From Bacteroidales bacterium UBA3630 (GTDB lineage: Bacteria > Bacteroidota > Bacteroidia > Bacteroidales > P3), in assembly GCA_002373995.1 (NCBI GenBank), contig DFLB01000063.1, positions 41,500 through 105,499 of the forward strand: DNA of 64,000 bases, given 5' to 3'. A program made the translations under genes and the position numbers. The notes beneath the pieces were generated by a model. It saw nothing but the letters and a program-made list of their open reading frames with translations, was not told the DNA's origin and did no database searches. Positions 17,745 through 25,644 of this stretch are shown here, one piece after another (position 1 is the first letter of the stretch; every line of letters begins with the position of its first letter).

Positions 17745-18353
17745 TTATTCGTCGCGTTTGTTTTTGAACCATTCGACGAACTTGGGGAGGTCGTCGAGGG
17801 CTTGGAAGCCCGCCTTGAAGGGTTCGTCGGGCAGGGGTACGGTCTCCATATAGCCGACGAGCGTGGCGCAGTCGAATTCGCCCATCAGCGCTTCGAGGGT
17901 GACGTAGACACCCACCTGGAAGTCTTCGTCCTGGCGCTCGCCGCCTTCGAGGGCCACGCGCAGTCCCAACATTTCGGGTTCTTCCTCGCACTCAAGCTGT
18001 TGAAAATACATCTTGCGCGTGTCGAAGACCATCTTGTCAAAGTGCACTTTGAGCTCAGTGCCTTTGGGTTGCTTGAAGGCGAGGAACTGCCACCAGTCGA
18101 GGTCGGGGGCCGCATCGACCAGCTCCACTACGTAGCGGAACAAATCAGTGTCACCCTCAGCCGTGAAGGTCAATGTACGCCCGTCAGCCGTAGGCTCACC
18201 CAACTCGTACCCCAAACCGTCGCAATATTTCGTCAGCTGGTACTGCAGCGCCCGCAAAAGCTCCTCGCGCTCCTTGTCGGCCAGGTCGCCAAGGGCTATC
18301 AACTGCTCGTTGTGGTCTTGGAACCACTGCCAGAATTTCTCTACTTTCTCCAT
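17745..18353 (-). CDS. Conserved-looking cytoplasmic protein of unknown function
   Basis: 202 residues, acidic, with no signal peptide or membrane segment. It starts MEKVEKFWQWFQDHNEQLIAL and contains aromatic-rich patches (DLDWWQFLAFKQP, LPKFVEWFKNKRDE). I cannot name the family with confidence. It reads like a small Bacteroidales-specific protein in which a helical N-terminus precedes an alpha/beta domain. A perfect 40-bp palindrome separates it from murB upstream, and its stop faces the purA-upstream repeat region. Confidence 0.65.
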   Translation of the reverse strand: MEKVEKFWQWFQDHNEQLIALGDLADKEREELLRALQYQLTKYCDGLGYELGEPTADGRTLTFTAEGDTDLFRYVVELVDAAPDLDWWQFLAFKQPKGTELKVHFDKMVFDTRKMYFQQLECEEEPEMLGLRVALEGGERQDEDFQVGVYVTLEALMGEFDCATLVGYMETVPLPDEPFKAGFQALDDLPKFVEWFKNKRDE

Positions 18354-18372
18354 ATTGATGTTTTTTTTTAGC

Positions 18373-18412
18373 GGGTAGCCGGTAGCGGGTAGCTACCCGC
18401 TACCGGCTACCC
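18373..18412. repeat. Perfect 40-bp palindrome made of GGTAGC-type heptamers
   Basis: The arm GGGTAGCCGGTAGCGGGTAG (18373-18392) is followed directly by its exact reverse complement (18393-18412), with no loop. It lies just after the murB stop, with a run of T on the far side at 18361-18369. The T run is on the wrong side for a minus-strand terminator. The heptamers also occur at 17492, 28740, 30150, 38710, 61112 and 62097. Confidence 0.85.
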
Positions 18413-18413
18413 A

Positions 18414-19436
18414 CTATACGATAATTGCTTCGGGTTCAAGTCTGACGCCGAACTTCTGCTCCACGTCCTGTTGTATGGCCCGCGCCAGAGCCACCACCTC
18501 GGCGCCCGTGCAGGAGCCGGTGTTGTAGAGCACCAGGGCCTGCTTCGGCCATACGCCGGCGGCGCCGAGGGTGCGGCCCTTCCAGCCGGCGCGGTCTATG
18601 AGCCACCCTGCCGAGAGTTTGTTGCCTGGGTAGAGCGGCATGTCAGGGTATGCCTCCTTGAGCCTCTGTGCCACAGCTTCTTCCACAACGGGATTTTTGA
18701 AGAAACTGCCTGCCGACCCATGTTCTTCGGGCCGCGGCAGCTTGCTCCAGCGCAGCTCGGTGATGACGTCGCGCACCTGTTGCTGCGACGCGCTGCCGAT
18801 ACCGCGGCGTTGCAACTCGTCGGCCAACGCCTTGTATGTGACGATTGGCGCGTATGTTTTGTTGAACCGCAGCTTCACCTGCCAGATGAGCCACCGGCCG
18901 GCTTGCTGCTTGAAGAGCGACATGCGGTAGCCGAAGGCGCAATCCCCGGCCTTCAGCGTGCACCAGCGGCCGCTCTGCAGGTCTACAGCCTCCACCGTCT
19001 CCACCAGGTCTTTCAGCTCCACGCCGTAGGCTCCCACGTTCTGCACTACGGCGGCACCTATCTCGCCCGGTATGGCCGAGAGGTTCTCCATGCCGTAGTA
19101 TCTATTTTCCACGCTTATCCTCACGACCTCGTCGGTCAGCATACGCGCCCCGACGGTGAGGTAGCTATAGCGCCCGTCGTCGTCGCCTCGTACACCCCTC
19201 TCGCCCACCTTGACGATGGTGCCTTCATAGTCCTTGGTGAAGACAATATTGCTACCCTCACCGATGACAAGATATGACAGTTTGAGGTATTCACCTTTGA
19301 GCAGAGCATCCACGTCGTGCCGGAAGCGCAACGGATCTTCCTTCGTCGAACCTTCAAGGCACACCACACGCCGCGCCTTCACGTCAATACCAAAAGTGTT
19401 AAGCCCTTTGAGTGAATAGTTTTCGTGGATTTCCAT
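18414..19436 (-). CDS. murB: UDP-N-acetylenolpyruvoylglucosamine reductase
   Basis: 340 residues. FAD-dependent reductase that makes UDP-MurNAc for peptidoglycan. Motifs: N-terminal YSLKGLNTFGID, the FAD-binding YLVIGEGSNIVF, GMENLSAIPGEIGAAVVQNVGAYG, FGYRMS, the catalytic-serine region GSAGSFFKNP, LSAGWLIDRAGWKG and the terminal glutamate-bearing LEPEAIIV. The length fits the E. coli-like type I enzyme. It is followed on its own strand by the 40-bp palindrome and then the unknown gene ending at 17745. Confidence 0.96.
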   Translation of the reverse strand: MEIHENYSLKGLNTFGIDVKARRVVCLEGSTKEDPLRFRHDVDALLKGEYLKLSYLVIGEGSNIVFTKDYEGTIVKVGERGVRGDDDGRYSYLTVGARMLTDEVVRISVENRYYGMENLSAIPGEIGAAVVQNVGAYGVELKDLVETVEAVDLQSGRWCTLKAGDCAFGYRMSLFKQQAGRWLIWQVKLRFNKTYAPIVTYKALADELQRRGIGSASQQQVRDVITELRWSKLPRPEEHGSAGSFFKNPVVEEAVAQRLKEAYPDMPLYPGNKLSAGWLIDRAGWKGRTLGAAGVWPKQALVLYNTGSCTGAEVVALARAIQQDVEQKFGVRLEPEAIIV

Positions 19437-19450
19437 ATCTCAATAACGCA

Positions 19451-19498
19451 CTTCCCGCCAAATTATTGCAGCGGGCGTTGCAATAATTTGGCGGGAAG
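19451..19498. terminator. Perfect 20-bp inverted repeat, probable terminator
   Basis: Arms 19451-19470 and 19479-19498 are exact reverse complements (CTTCCCGCCAAATTATTGCA) around the 8-base loop GCGGGCGT. It sits between the lipoprotein gene stop (19522) and the murB start (19436). A terminator for the lipoprotein gene is the simplest reading, but there is no T tract and the perfect A/T-rich inner stem is unusual. It could instead be an operator in the murB leader. Confidence 0.55.
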
Positions 19499-19521
19499 AA
19501 ATCACAGTCTATTATTACGGG

Positions 19522-20094
19522 TTACACATTATAGCTCCCTGAGACAATCTTCATCTTCAACGTCTTGCCATTCTTCAACACACCGTCGTAGGTCACCGTG
19601 ATGGGGGTGCCGTCGTTGTTGCCGGAGACGGTGTAGGTTCCGCTGGAGAAAATAGACTCGTTCTCATACGTTTGGCCATCGAGGGTGCCATATCCGCCGG
19701 TATTGCTGCCATTGTTATACTGTTCAAACGACATCTCCACCACTCCGGACATGTGCATTCCAACCATCACGCCGTCAGGATACTGCGATGCGCTGGCAAG
19801 GTCGAAACTATTGTTCCAGCACTCGGGCATAATGTGGATGCCCTCAACACTAAGCCTGGGGCTGCCGCTCTCAAGCGTATCCTCCGTAGAGGCCGATAAA
19901 AGCGTGAGCTCGCTGTGATAATAATCCACCACCACGTGCTCAAACGTGTAGGTAGTGCCGTCATACACCAACGTATTGTCGGCGATGGTGGACTGAGTCT
20001 CTCCGCCGGCGGGGTTAACTTCATCGTCTTTTTGGCAAGACACAATCGCCGTCGCGAGCAACGCGACCATCAGAATTGAAAATACTTTTTTCAT
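19522..20094 (-). CDS. Lipoprotein of unknown function
   Basis: 190 residues. The signal peptide ends in a lipobox (AIVSC, Cys20), followed by acidic QKDDE, so it is probably a membrane-anchored lipoprotein, perhaps surface-exposed. The mature part is beta-rich and resembles Bacteroidales lipoproteins that end in an ITVTYDGVLKNGKTLKMKI-like strand. It has its own strong promoter (20128-20159) and ends before the 20-bp inverted repeat. Function unknown. Confidence 0.75.
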   Translation of the reverse strand: MKKVFSILMVALLATAIVSCQKDDEVNPAGGETQSTIADNTLVYDGTTYTFEHVVVDYYHSELTLLSASTEDTLESGSPRLSVEGIHIMPECWNNSFDLASASQYPDGVMVGMHMSGVVEMSFEQYNNGSNTGGYGTLDGQTYENESIFSSGTYTVSGNNDGTPITVTYDGVLKNGKTLKMKIVSGSYNV

Positions 20095-20127
20095 CGTTCA
20101 ATATTTTGGGGGTTGTCTTTCCGACTG

Positions 20128-20159
20128 CAAAAGTACAAATTAATATTGGACTGACCAAA
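20128..20159 (-). promoter_or_regulatory. Bacteroidota promoter for the 19522-20094 lipoprotein gene
   Basis: CAAAAGTA at 20128-20135 is TACTTTTG on the minus strand, and CAAA at 20156-20159 is the -33 TTTG. The gap between them is 20 bases, a near-consensus arrangement about 35 bases upstream of the start codon. Confidence 0.75.
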
Positions 20160-20249
20160 TTTATTTTCTATTACGACAGGATTATGATTACATCGCGTAT
20201 CATTTTACCACAGCATTGGCTCTGTGTCGATACAGATACCGTGCACCAT

Positions 20250-22259
20250 TTACCTCCATCCGCCAACTATCACACGGCGCACCGGTGCCGAACCGACACC
20301 CACGAGGTAGACCCCGGCCGCCGGCACGTCGAAACGCACAGCGCCTGAAACAGCCTGCTGCGTGGCCATCCTCCATCCCGCCACATCGTAGAACGTCACC
20401 ACACCGTTCCCCGCGCCTTCGATCACAACCGTCAACGCTTCGCCGTACACTTTCCAGTTTCCACCTTCCACACCCTCTATTCCCTCTGTACTCTCCGGTG
20501 CAAAGGTCGCCGTGAGGGTCACGTCAGTGGTTACGGTGTAGTTAGCGTGGGCATAGGTGTTTCCGTTGCTCCACTGCACAAAGGTGTAGCCCGTCTTGGG
20601 ATAGGCGTGTATCGCAATGGTGGTGCCGGCTTCGTAGGGGCCTCCGCCATCCACAGTGCCCCAGTCTTCGTTGTTGCTGACAAGGGTGACGGTGTAGGTG
20701 GGCGGTATGGCTTCGAAGTAGGCGGTGTAGGTCTTGTTCTGCGTGACGGTGACGTTGCGGGGGTTCTGCGTGTTGCCGTCCTGCCAGCGGGTGAAGCGGT
20801 AGCCGTCGCGCGGATTGGCCCGCAGGGTGGCTGTGGAGCCTTCGTCGTAGGTGCCGCCGCCTTCCGCGGAGCCCATCGAGGTATTGGCCGACTGGACGGT
20901 GAGGGTATAAGTGTCCATAGCACTCTCGGCAGTTATCAGGCACACAGCCCATGAGACTTCTATCGAGTTGGAACTCGTAAGGTCTACTATGTGCCGGCCG
21001 GCCTCGTAGTCATAGTCTCTGCGGAGGGGTCTCCAGCCTTGCTGGGGAGAGTACCGCAGGGCGCTGTTGGGATTTCCGGTGTAGCCAAGCCTTACACACG
21101 GATAGAGCGTATATGCTCCGGCAAACTGGTCGCTGGTGGGCAGGTAGGTGTCGCTGCTGAGCACGACCCAGACAGGGTTGAGGCCATCGACTTCGACGGT
21201 GGTGGCAAGGTTTATGGTCCTCCACTCACACCAGGGGTTGGAATAGCCCGTATAGTCGAGCACATGGATATAGAGCAACGTTTCGGGAGCCTCGTTGCCA
21301 CCCTGATAGATACGCAGGGTGTCCCGGGTGCCGTTCTGGACCATGACTTTCACCTGCCGGATGAAGCGATTGGTGCGGAATGCCGATGCATCGTATTTCA
21401 CTCCCCACTGCATCAAGCCCTCGTAGTCGAAATTCCGCGAGTTAAAGGCACTTCCCGCAGGGTTGTTTGCTGCATTGGGAAAGTAGGCCACTGTGTTGCC
21501 GCTCATCGTGTCGAAATTTGCCATGAAGTGTACTGTGTCGGGCCACGCACAGGTGTCTGTCTCGCTGAAATAGTAGCCGATAACGTTCTGACCTTCGATG
21601 TTGACATAACTGATCGGGGCAGTCGCGCCATACAGGGGCGGGGCCGTCCACGAGGTGAGGTAGGCATTGGGGTGCTTGACCTCTGCCGCTATTTCAATAT
21701 ATTCGTCGCGACGGGTGTTACCGCTGGGGCGGGTAGTGGTGCCCAGTGCGGTATCGTTCACGTTGATGTCCAGATATACCACACTGCGGTAGAATATTGA
21801 ATTGAAACTGGTATCGCTGGTGATGTATACCTGCCGCGGGTTGTCGTAGCAGTCGGGCCACACCCAATTGGTGAAATGGTAGCCCATGACCGGCGTGCGG
21901 GCCTTGATGGTGTGCCAGCCTTCAACCATATACATTGCCGTATCCTGCAAATACATTACCTGCAGTTCACCCGACGCATCATAGTAATATCCCCAGGTCG
22001 ACACGTGCACACTCTTCAGCCGGTTCTCGAACACTGCGGTGAAGGTGCTGTCGCTGGTGAGCTGCACGGTACGGGGATTGTCCGTGTCGCCGTCGCTCCA
22101 TCTGAGGAAGACGTAGTTGGTGTCTATCGGAGTGGCGGTGATGACGAGTGTGGTGTCGGTGGGGTAGAAGCCGCTGCCCGTACCACCCACCACCGTCAGC
22201 TGGTGCGGACGGAACATACCGTCGGTGATGGCGCGGATGGGCCACACGCCGGAGGCCAT
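20250..22259 (-). CDS. T9SS-type secreted repeat protein, apparently lacking its N-terminus
   Basis: About 669 residues from a possible ATG at 22259; the frame is open further upstream, but that part is antisense-like sequence inside the MATE gene. No signal peptide is present, which is odd for a protein with this architecture. Repeats of the type FLRWSDGDTDNPRTVQLTSD, FTRWQDGNTQNPRNVTVTQN and FVQWSNGNTYAHANYTVTTD (about 70-residue bacterial repeats) flank a central module shared with the 12690-14767 protein (WGVKYDASAFRTNRFI, LNPVWVVLSSD, RLGYTGNPNS). The end (WKVYGEALTVVIEG, VVTFYDVAGWRMA, GVYLVGVGSAPVRRVIV) looks like a T9SS C-terminal sorting domain. Its 5' end abuts the MATE stop at 22325, suggesting truncation or fusion after rearrangement. 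Confidence 0.65.
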   Translation of the reverse strand: MASGVWPIRAITDGMFRPHQLTVVGGTGSGFYPTDTTLVITATPIDTNYVFLRWSDGDTDNPRTVQLTSDSTFTAVFENRLKSVHVSTWGYYYDASGELQVMYLQDTAMYMVEGWHTIKARTPVMGYHFTNWVWPDCYDNPRQVYITSDTSFNSIFYRSVVYLDINVNDTALGTTTRPSGNTRRDEYIEIAAEVKHPNAYLTSWTAPPLYGATAPISYVNIEGQNVIGYYFSETDTCAWPDTVHFMANFDTMSGNTVAYFPNAANNPAGSAFNSRNFDYEGLMQWGVKYDASAFRTNRFIRQVKVMVQNGTRDTLRIYQGGNEAPETLLYIHVLDYTGYSNPWCEWRTINLATTVEVDGLNPVWVVLSSDTYLPTSDQFAGAYTLYPCVRLGYTGNPNSALRYSPQQGWRPLRRDYDYEAGRHIVDLTSSNSIEVSWAVCLITAESAMDTYTLTVQSANTSMGSAEGGGTYDEGSTATLRANPRDGYRFTRWQDGNTQNPRNVTVTQNKTYTAYFEAIPPTYTVTLVSNNEDWGTVDGGGPYEAGTTIAIHAYPKTGYTFVQWSNGNTYAHANYTVTTDVTLTATFAPESTEGIEGVEGGNWKVYGEALTVVIEGAGNGVVTFYDVAGWRMATQQAVSGAVRFDVPAAGVYLVGVGSAPVRRVIVGGWR

Positions 22260-22324
22260 CACTGGAGCCCTCTTGGGCCACGTCACCGAGACCGTCACGC
22301 CGTGGGCCGGACCGAGGGGAAATG

Positions 22325-23725
22325 TTACCGCGGACCAGCTTCTTTGCGCGGTTTGCGCACCGGAGCCACATAGCCCGGCCGGAACACTTTGAGCTGTGTC
22401 GTCAGCAGCACCGCCGCCAGCACCGTGCCCAGCACGTCGCACACCGTGCACGTCATCCACACCCCCGTCAGTCCGTCGCCGCCGGCATTCACCGTCAGCG
22501 CAGGTATCACATACATCAGCGGTATCAGGAACAGCACCTGCCGCGACAAGCTCGTCGTGATAGCCACCCACGGCTTGTCTATCGACTGGAAGAACTGCGA
22601 GTTGGCGATGGTGAAGGCTATCAGCGGCATCATCACGTTCAGGTAGCGCATCGCCGGCACCCCGAGGTCGAGCAGCGCGTCGCTGTCGGTGAAGGCGCGC
22701 AGTATCAGCCGCGGCACCACCATAGCCAGCAGCGCACCCAAGGCTCCCACGGCTATGGCCCACTTCTGGGTCAGCACAAAGACATCGCGCAACCGGTGGT
22801 TATGCCCGGCGCCGTAGTTGTAGCCCGCTATGGGCTGCATACCCTGGCACAGGCCCAGGATGAACATCACGAGGAACGAGCCGTAAGTGTTCACGATGCC
22901 GTAGGCCCCCACCGCCAGGTCGCCGCCGTAGCGTATCAGCTGGCGGTTGAGCAGCGCCACCACAAACGAGGCCGCGAAGTTCATCAGGAACGGGCTCATG
23001 CCGATCAGCAACACATTGCGGAAGATATAGAGCTTCGGAGCCCAGGCGTGGCGCTTGAAGCGGATAAACGACCTCGGGCTGACGAAGTGCACCACCGCCA
23101 CCACCGCCGTGCTGAACATCGAGATGGTCGTGGCCCAGGCCGCACCGCCTATACCCCACCCCATCACCATGATAAACAGCGCATCAAGGAAGATATTCAG
23201 TATCGCGCCGCCAGCCATGATCCACATGCTCTTCGTAGGATACCCGCTGGCACGTATCAAGCCCGTCAGGTTGAAGGTCATCGTCGTGAAGAACATGCCC
23301 GGCAGCACAATCTGCATATATTCGCGGGCATAGCCTATCGTGTCGCCCGACGCGCCGAAGAGCTCCAATATGCGGTCCATGAAGAGGTAGCCCCCGGTGA
23401 CAAACAGCACCCCGAAGAAGAACGTCATCAGCATACTGTTGCCCAATATCTTCTCAGCCCAGCGCACATCCTTGCGCCCCAGCACGATACTCATCCTGCT
23501 GCTCGCACCCACACCCACCAGCGACCCCAGCGCGTGGATGATATTCATGATGGGCATCGTGATCGCCAGGCCTGCTATGGCCAGCGCTCCCACATACTGC
23601 CCCAGAAACACACGGTCTACAATATTATATATCGACGCCACCACCTGCGTGATGACCGCCGGCAACGCATACTGCCACAGCAGCGTCCCTATAGGTCTGG
23701 TCTCCAGTTCCTTTGTCCTATCCAT
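22325..23725 (-). CDS. MATE-family efflux transporter
   Basis: 466-residue inner-membrane antiporter with about 12 hydrophobic segments. Typical MATE stretches are IGTLLWQYALPAVITQVVASIYNIVDRVFLGQYVG, SRMSIVLGRKD and the mid-protein repeat YGIVNTYGSFLVMFILGLCQGMQPIAGYNYGAG. Members expel cationic drugs or metabolites using Na+ or H+; the substrate is not predictable here. The gene reads away from the CGGACC array in the 23726-24049 region. Its stop is followed within 70 bases by the start-less T9SS protein, so the two may share a transcript. Confidence 0.93.
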   Translation of the reverse strand: MDRTKELETRPIGTLLWQYALPAVITQVVASIYNIVDRVFLGQYVGALAIAGLAITMPIMNIIHALGSLVGVGASSRMSIVLGRKDVRWAEKILGNSMLMTFFFGVLFVTGGYLFMDRILELFGASGDTIGYAREYMQIVLPGMFFTTMTFNLTGLIRASGYPTKSMWIMAGGAILNIFLDALFIMVMGWGIGGAAWATTISMFSTAVVAVVHFVSPRSFIRFKRHAWAPKLYIFRNVLLIGMSPFLMNFAASFVVALLNRQLIRYGGDLAVGAYGIVNTYGSFLVMFILGLCQGMQPIAGYNYGAGHNHRLRDVFVLTQKWAIAVGALGALLAMVVPRLILRAFTDSDALLDLGVPAMRYLNVMMPLIAFTIANSQFFQSIDKPWVAITTSLSRQVLFLIPLMYVIPALTVNAGGDGLTGVWMTCTVCDVLGTVLAAVLLTTQLKVFRPGYVAPVRKPRKEAGPR

Positions 23726-23866
23726 CTATCCCACTGTCATGTTTAGCAAATTAGAATATTAACACATTAAGACCACAAATATTGTATCCCCGCCATTCTT
23801 TTTTTGCAAATTCCGTCCCCGGCCAAGGCACATCTGATGCTTTTTTCAGCCTTTTGCACCGCTCTT

Positions 23867-23919
23867 GGTCCGGGGATGGTCCGAGGATGGTCCGATGGTG
23901 GTCCGACAAAACCCGGACC
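23867..23919 (-). repeat. CGGACC 11-bp iteron array, copy B
   Basis: Four GGTCCG copies at 23867, 23878, 23889 and 23900, an 8-base loop ACAAAACC, then the inverted CGGACC (23914-23919). It is on the opposite strand from copy A and has one unit fewer. It lies between the MATE gene and the gene starting at 24050. Confidence 0.92.
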
Positions 23920-24014
23920 ATCACCGCCCCCACCCCGCACGACCCTTCGACTTTTAGCCTCCTTAGACCCTTCGACTCTTAGACTTTTAGACTTCTCGAC
24001 TCTAAAAAAAATCT

Positions 24015-24022
24015 TATTTTTG
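24015..24022 (+). promoter_or_regulatory. Promoter -7 box for the Cthe_2159-like gene
   Basis: TATTTTTG followed by GCAG matches TAnnTTTG and lies 28 bases upstream of the ATG at 24050. Confidence 0.65.
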
Positions 24023-24049
24023 CAGCAGCGAAACATCACCCTCATACAA

Positions 24050-25603
24050 ATGAAAAAGACTGTACTTCTGCCACTTACAGCAATTCTGCTGTTGGCGGCC
24101 TGCGGCAGAGACGAGATTACCACCGTCGAAGCCTACTACTTCGACAACGTCGACAACGTGACCTTCGACCGCACGGTGACCATCACCTACTCCTCGGCCA
24201 CCGCCACCGTTGACGGCACCTCGTCAGACCAGTCCGTCAGCACCTCCGGCGCCGGTGTCACCATCACCAACCTCGGCAGCGAGGTGGTGAAATACGTCCT
24301 CAGCGGCAGCACCACCGCCGGCTACCTGAAGATCTACAGCGCCCAGGCGCAGGCCATCGTGCTCAACGGCGTCAGCATCGCCAACCCCGCCGGAGCCGCC
24401 ATCAACGTGCAAGGCCCCGCCGACGACCCCTCGTCGGGCGAACGGCTCTTCCTCGTGCTCAGCGGCGCGAGCACCCTCGCCGACGGCAGCACCTACTCTG
24501 CCACCCCCGAGGACGAGGACGAGAAGGCCGCCCTCTTCGCCGAAGGCGTCATCGCCATCAGCGGCAGCGGCAGCCTCACCGTCAACGCCTCGGGCAAGAG
24601 CGGCATCGCCTCAGACGACTACGTGCACCTCAACGAAGGCACCGTCACCGTCAACTCCACCGCCAGCACCTCGGTCTCCAACGGCGACACACTGAAGATT
24701 GCCGGCATCAAATCCAAAGACGACTTCGTCGTCGACGGCGGCACCCTCGTCGTCAGCGCCTCCGGTACGGGTGCCAAAGGCATCTCCGGCGACAGCGCGG
24801 CCCACTTCAACGGCGGTTCCGTCACCGTCACCGTCACAGGCTCCAACTTCGGCTCCTCCACCAGCGGCGGCATGGGGCCGGGCAACAGCAGCAGCAATGG
24901 CGTAGCCGCCAAAGGCGTCAAGTTCGACGGCGACATCACCATCAGCGGCGGCACACTCACCGTCAGCGCCGCCAACCACGAGGGCATCGAATCCAAAACC
25001 AATATCACCGTTGGTGGTGGCCAAACCTACAGCTACTCCGGTGCCGACGATGCCGTCAACGCCAGCGGCGACATCACCATTGGCGGCGGATACCTCGCCG
25101 CCATATCGACCGCCAACGACGGCCTCGACGCCAACGGCAGCCTCTACCTCAAGGGCGGCGTGCTATATGCCGTCGGTGCCACCTCGCCCGAGGAGGCCAT
25201 CGACGTCAACATCGGCGAGACCAGCGGCGTGGAACTGGTGCTCGACGGCGGCACCATCATCGCCATTGGCGGCCTCTCCTCCGGTGCCGAACTCAACCAG
25301 AGCTGCTACTCGGCATCCTACACCTCCGGCACCGTCTACACGCTCCTCGACGGCAGCACCACCTACTCCTTCACAGCCCCCGCCGGCGCTGGCTCGCCGC
25401 TGGTGGTCTCCGGCACTGCAGTCTCGCTCTATAGCGGCGGCACCCTCAGCGGCGGCACTGCCTGCTGCAACAACGCGCTGACCATCGGCGCCACCCTCAG
25501 CGGCGGCTCCTCGGTATCGCTCTCCGCCTACTCTGGCGGCAACAGCGGCGGCGGCAACCCGGGCGGCGGCCCCGGCGGTGGCGGCCACCACATCAGCCAC
25601 TGA
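24050..25603 (+). CDS. Cthe_2159-like carbohydrate-binding beta-helix lipoprotein
   Basis: 517 residues from ATG 24050, chosen for its lipoprotein signal (MKKTVLLPLTAILLLAACG) and the -7 box just upstream. The body is a regular series of G-rich turns (GVSIANPAGAAINVQG, GTVTVNSTAS, GIKSKDDFVVDGGTLVVSASG, GISGDSAAHFNGGSVTV, GIESKTNITVGGG, DGLDANGSLYLKGGVLYAVG). This matches the right-handed beta-helix of the Cthe_2159 family (carbohydrate-binding, pectate-lyase-like fold). The C-terminus is a low-complexity Gly/Asn/Pro tail ending GGGGHHISH. A DUF2490 protein follows 41 bases downstream on the same strand. Codon use is strongly C-ending. Confidence 0.8.
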   Translation: MKKTVLLPLTAILLLAACGRDEITTVEAYYFDNVDNVTFDRTVTITYSSATATVDGTSSDQSVSTSGAGVTITNLGSEVVKYVLSGSTTAGYLKIYSAQAQAIVLNGVSIANPAGAAINVQGPADDPSSGERLFLVLSGASTLADGSTYSATPEDEDEKAALFAEGVIAISGSGSLTVNASGKSGIASDDYVHLNEGTVTVNSTASTSVSNGDTLKIAGIKSKDDFVVDGGTLVVSASGTGAKGISGDSAAHFNGGSVTVTVTGSNFGSSTSGGMGPGNSSSNGVAAKGVKFDGDITISGGTLTVSAANHEGIESKTNITVGGGQTYSYSGADDAVNASGDITIGGGYLAAISTANDGLDANGSLYLKGGVLYAVGATSPEEAIDVNIGETSGVELVLDGGTIIAIGGLSSGAELNQSCYSASYTSGTVYTLLDGSTTYSFTAPAGAGSPLVVSGTAVSLYSGGTLSGGTACCNNALTIGATLSGGSSVSLSAYSGGNSGGGNPGGGPGGGGHHISH

Positions 25604-25644
25604 TTTCCAACTACCAACTACATATCCATATAAAAACACCCCCC

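Larger units (their letters stand above)
23726..24049. other. Divergent intergenic region with CGGACC array B and CGACTTTTAGAC-type repeats
   Basis: 324 bases without a credible gene. It contains the CGGACC array (23867-23919), then a stretch of imperfect repeats of CTTAGAC and TTCGACT (about 23940-24003), then TATTTTTG at 24015-24022 (the -7 box for the gene at 24050). The in-frame open stretch upstream of 24050 translates to repeat-derived sequence and is not considered coding. Confidence 0.7.

Noticed and set aside
22260..22763. N-terminal extension of the T9SS protein frame into the MATE gene
   Set aside because: The extension translates to a low-complexity Arg/Ala/Gly sequence in a frame overlapping well-conserved MATE sequence; only the part after 22325 resembles the repeat protein.
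23804..24049. Upstream in-frame extension of the Cthe_2159-like gene
   Set aside because: It would translate the CGGACC array and the CTTAGAC repeats, and the -7 box at 24015 lies inside it; the lipoprotein signal starts at 24050.
25163..25639. Minus-strand Ala/Gly-rich open frame across the end of the Cthe_2159-like gene
   Set aside because: It is the shadow of a repetitive GGC-rich coding region and has no signal, start context or family resemblance.
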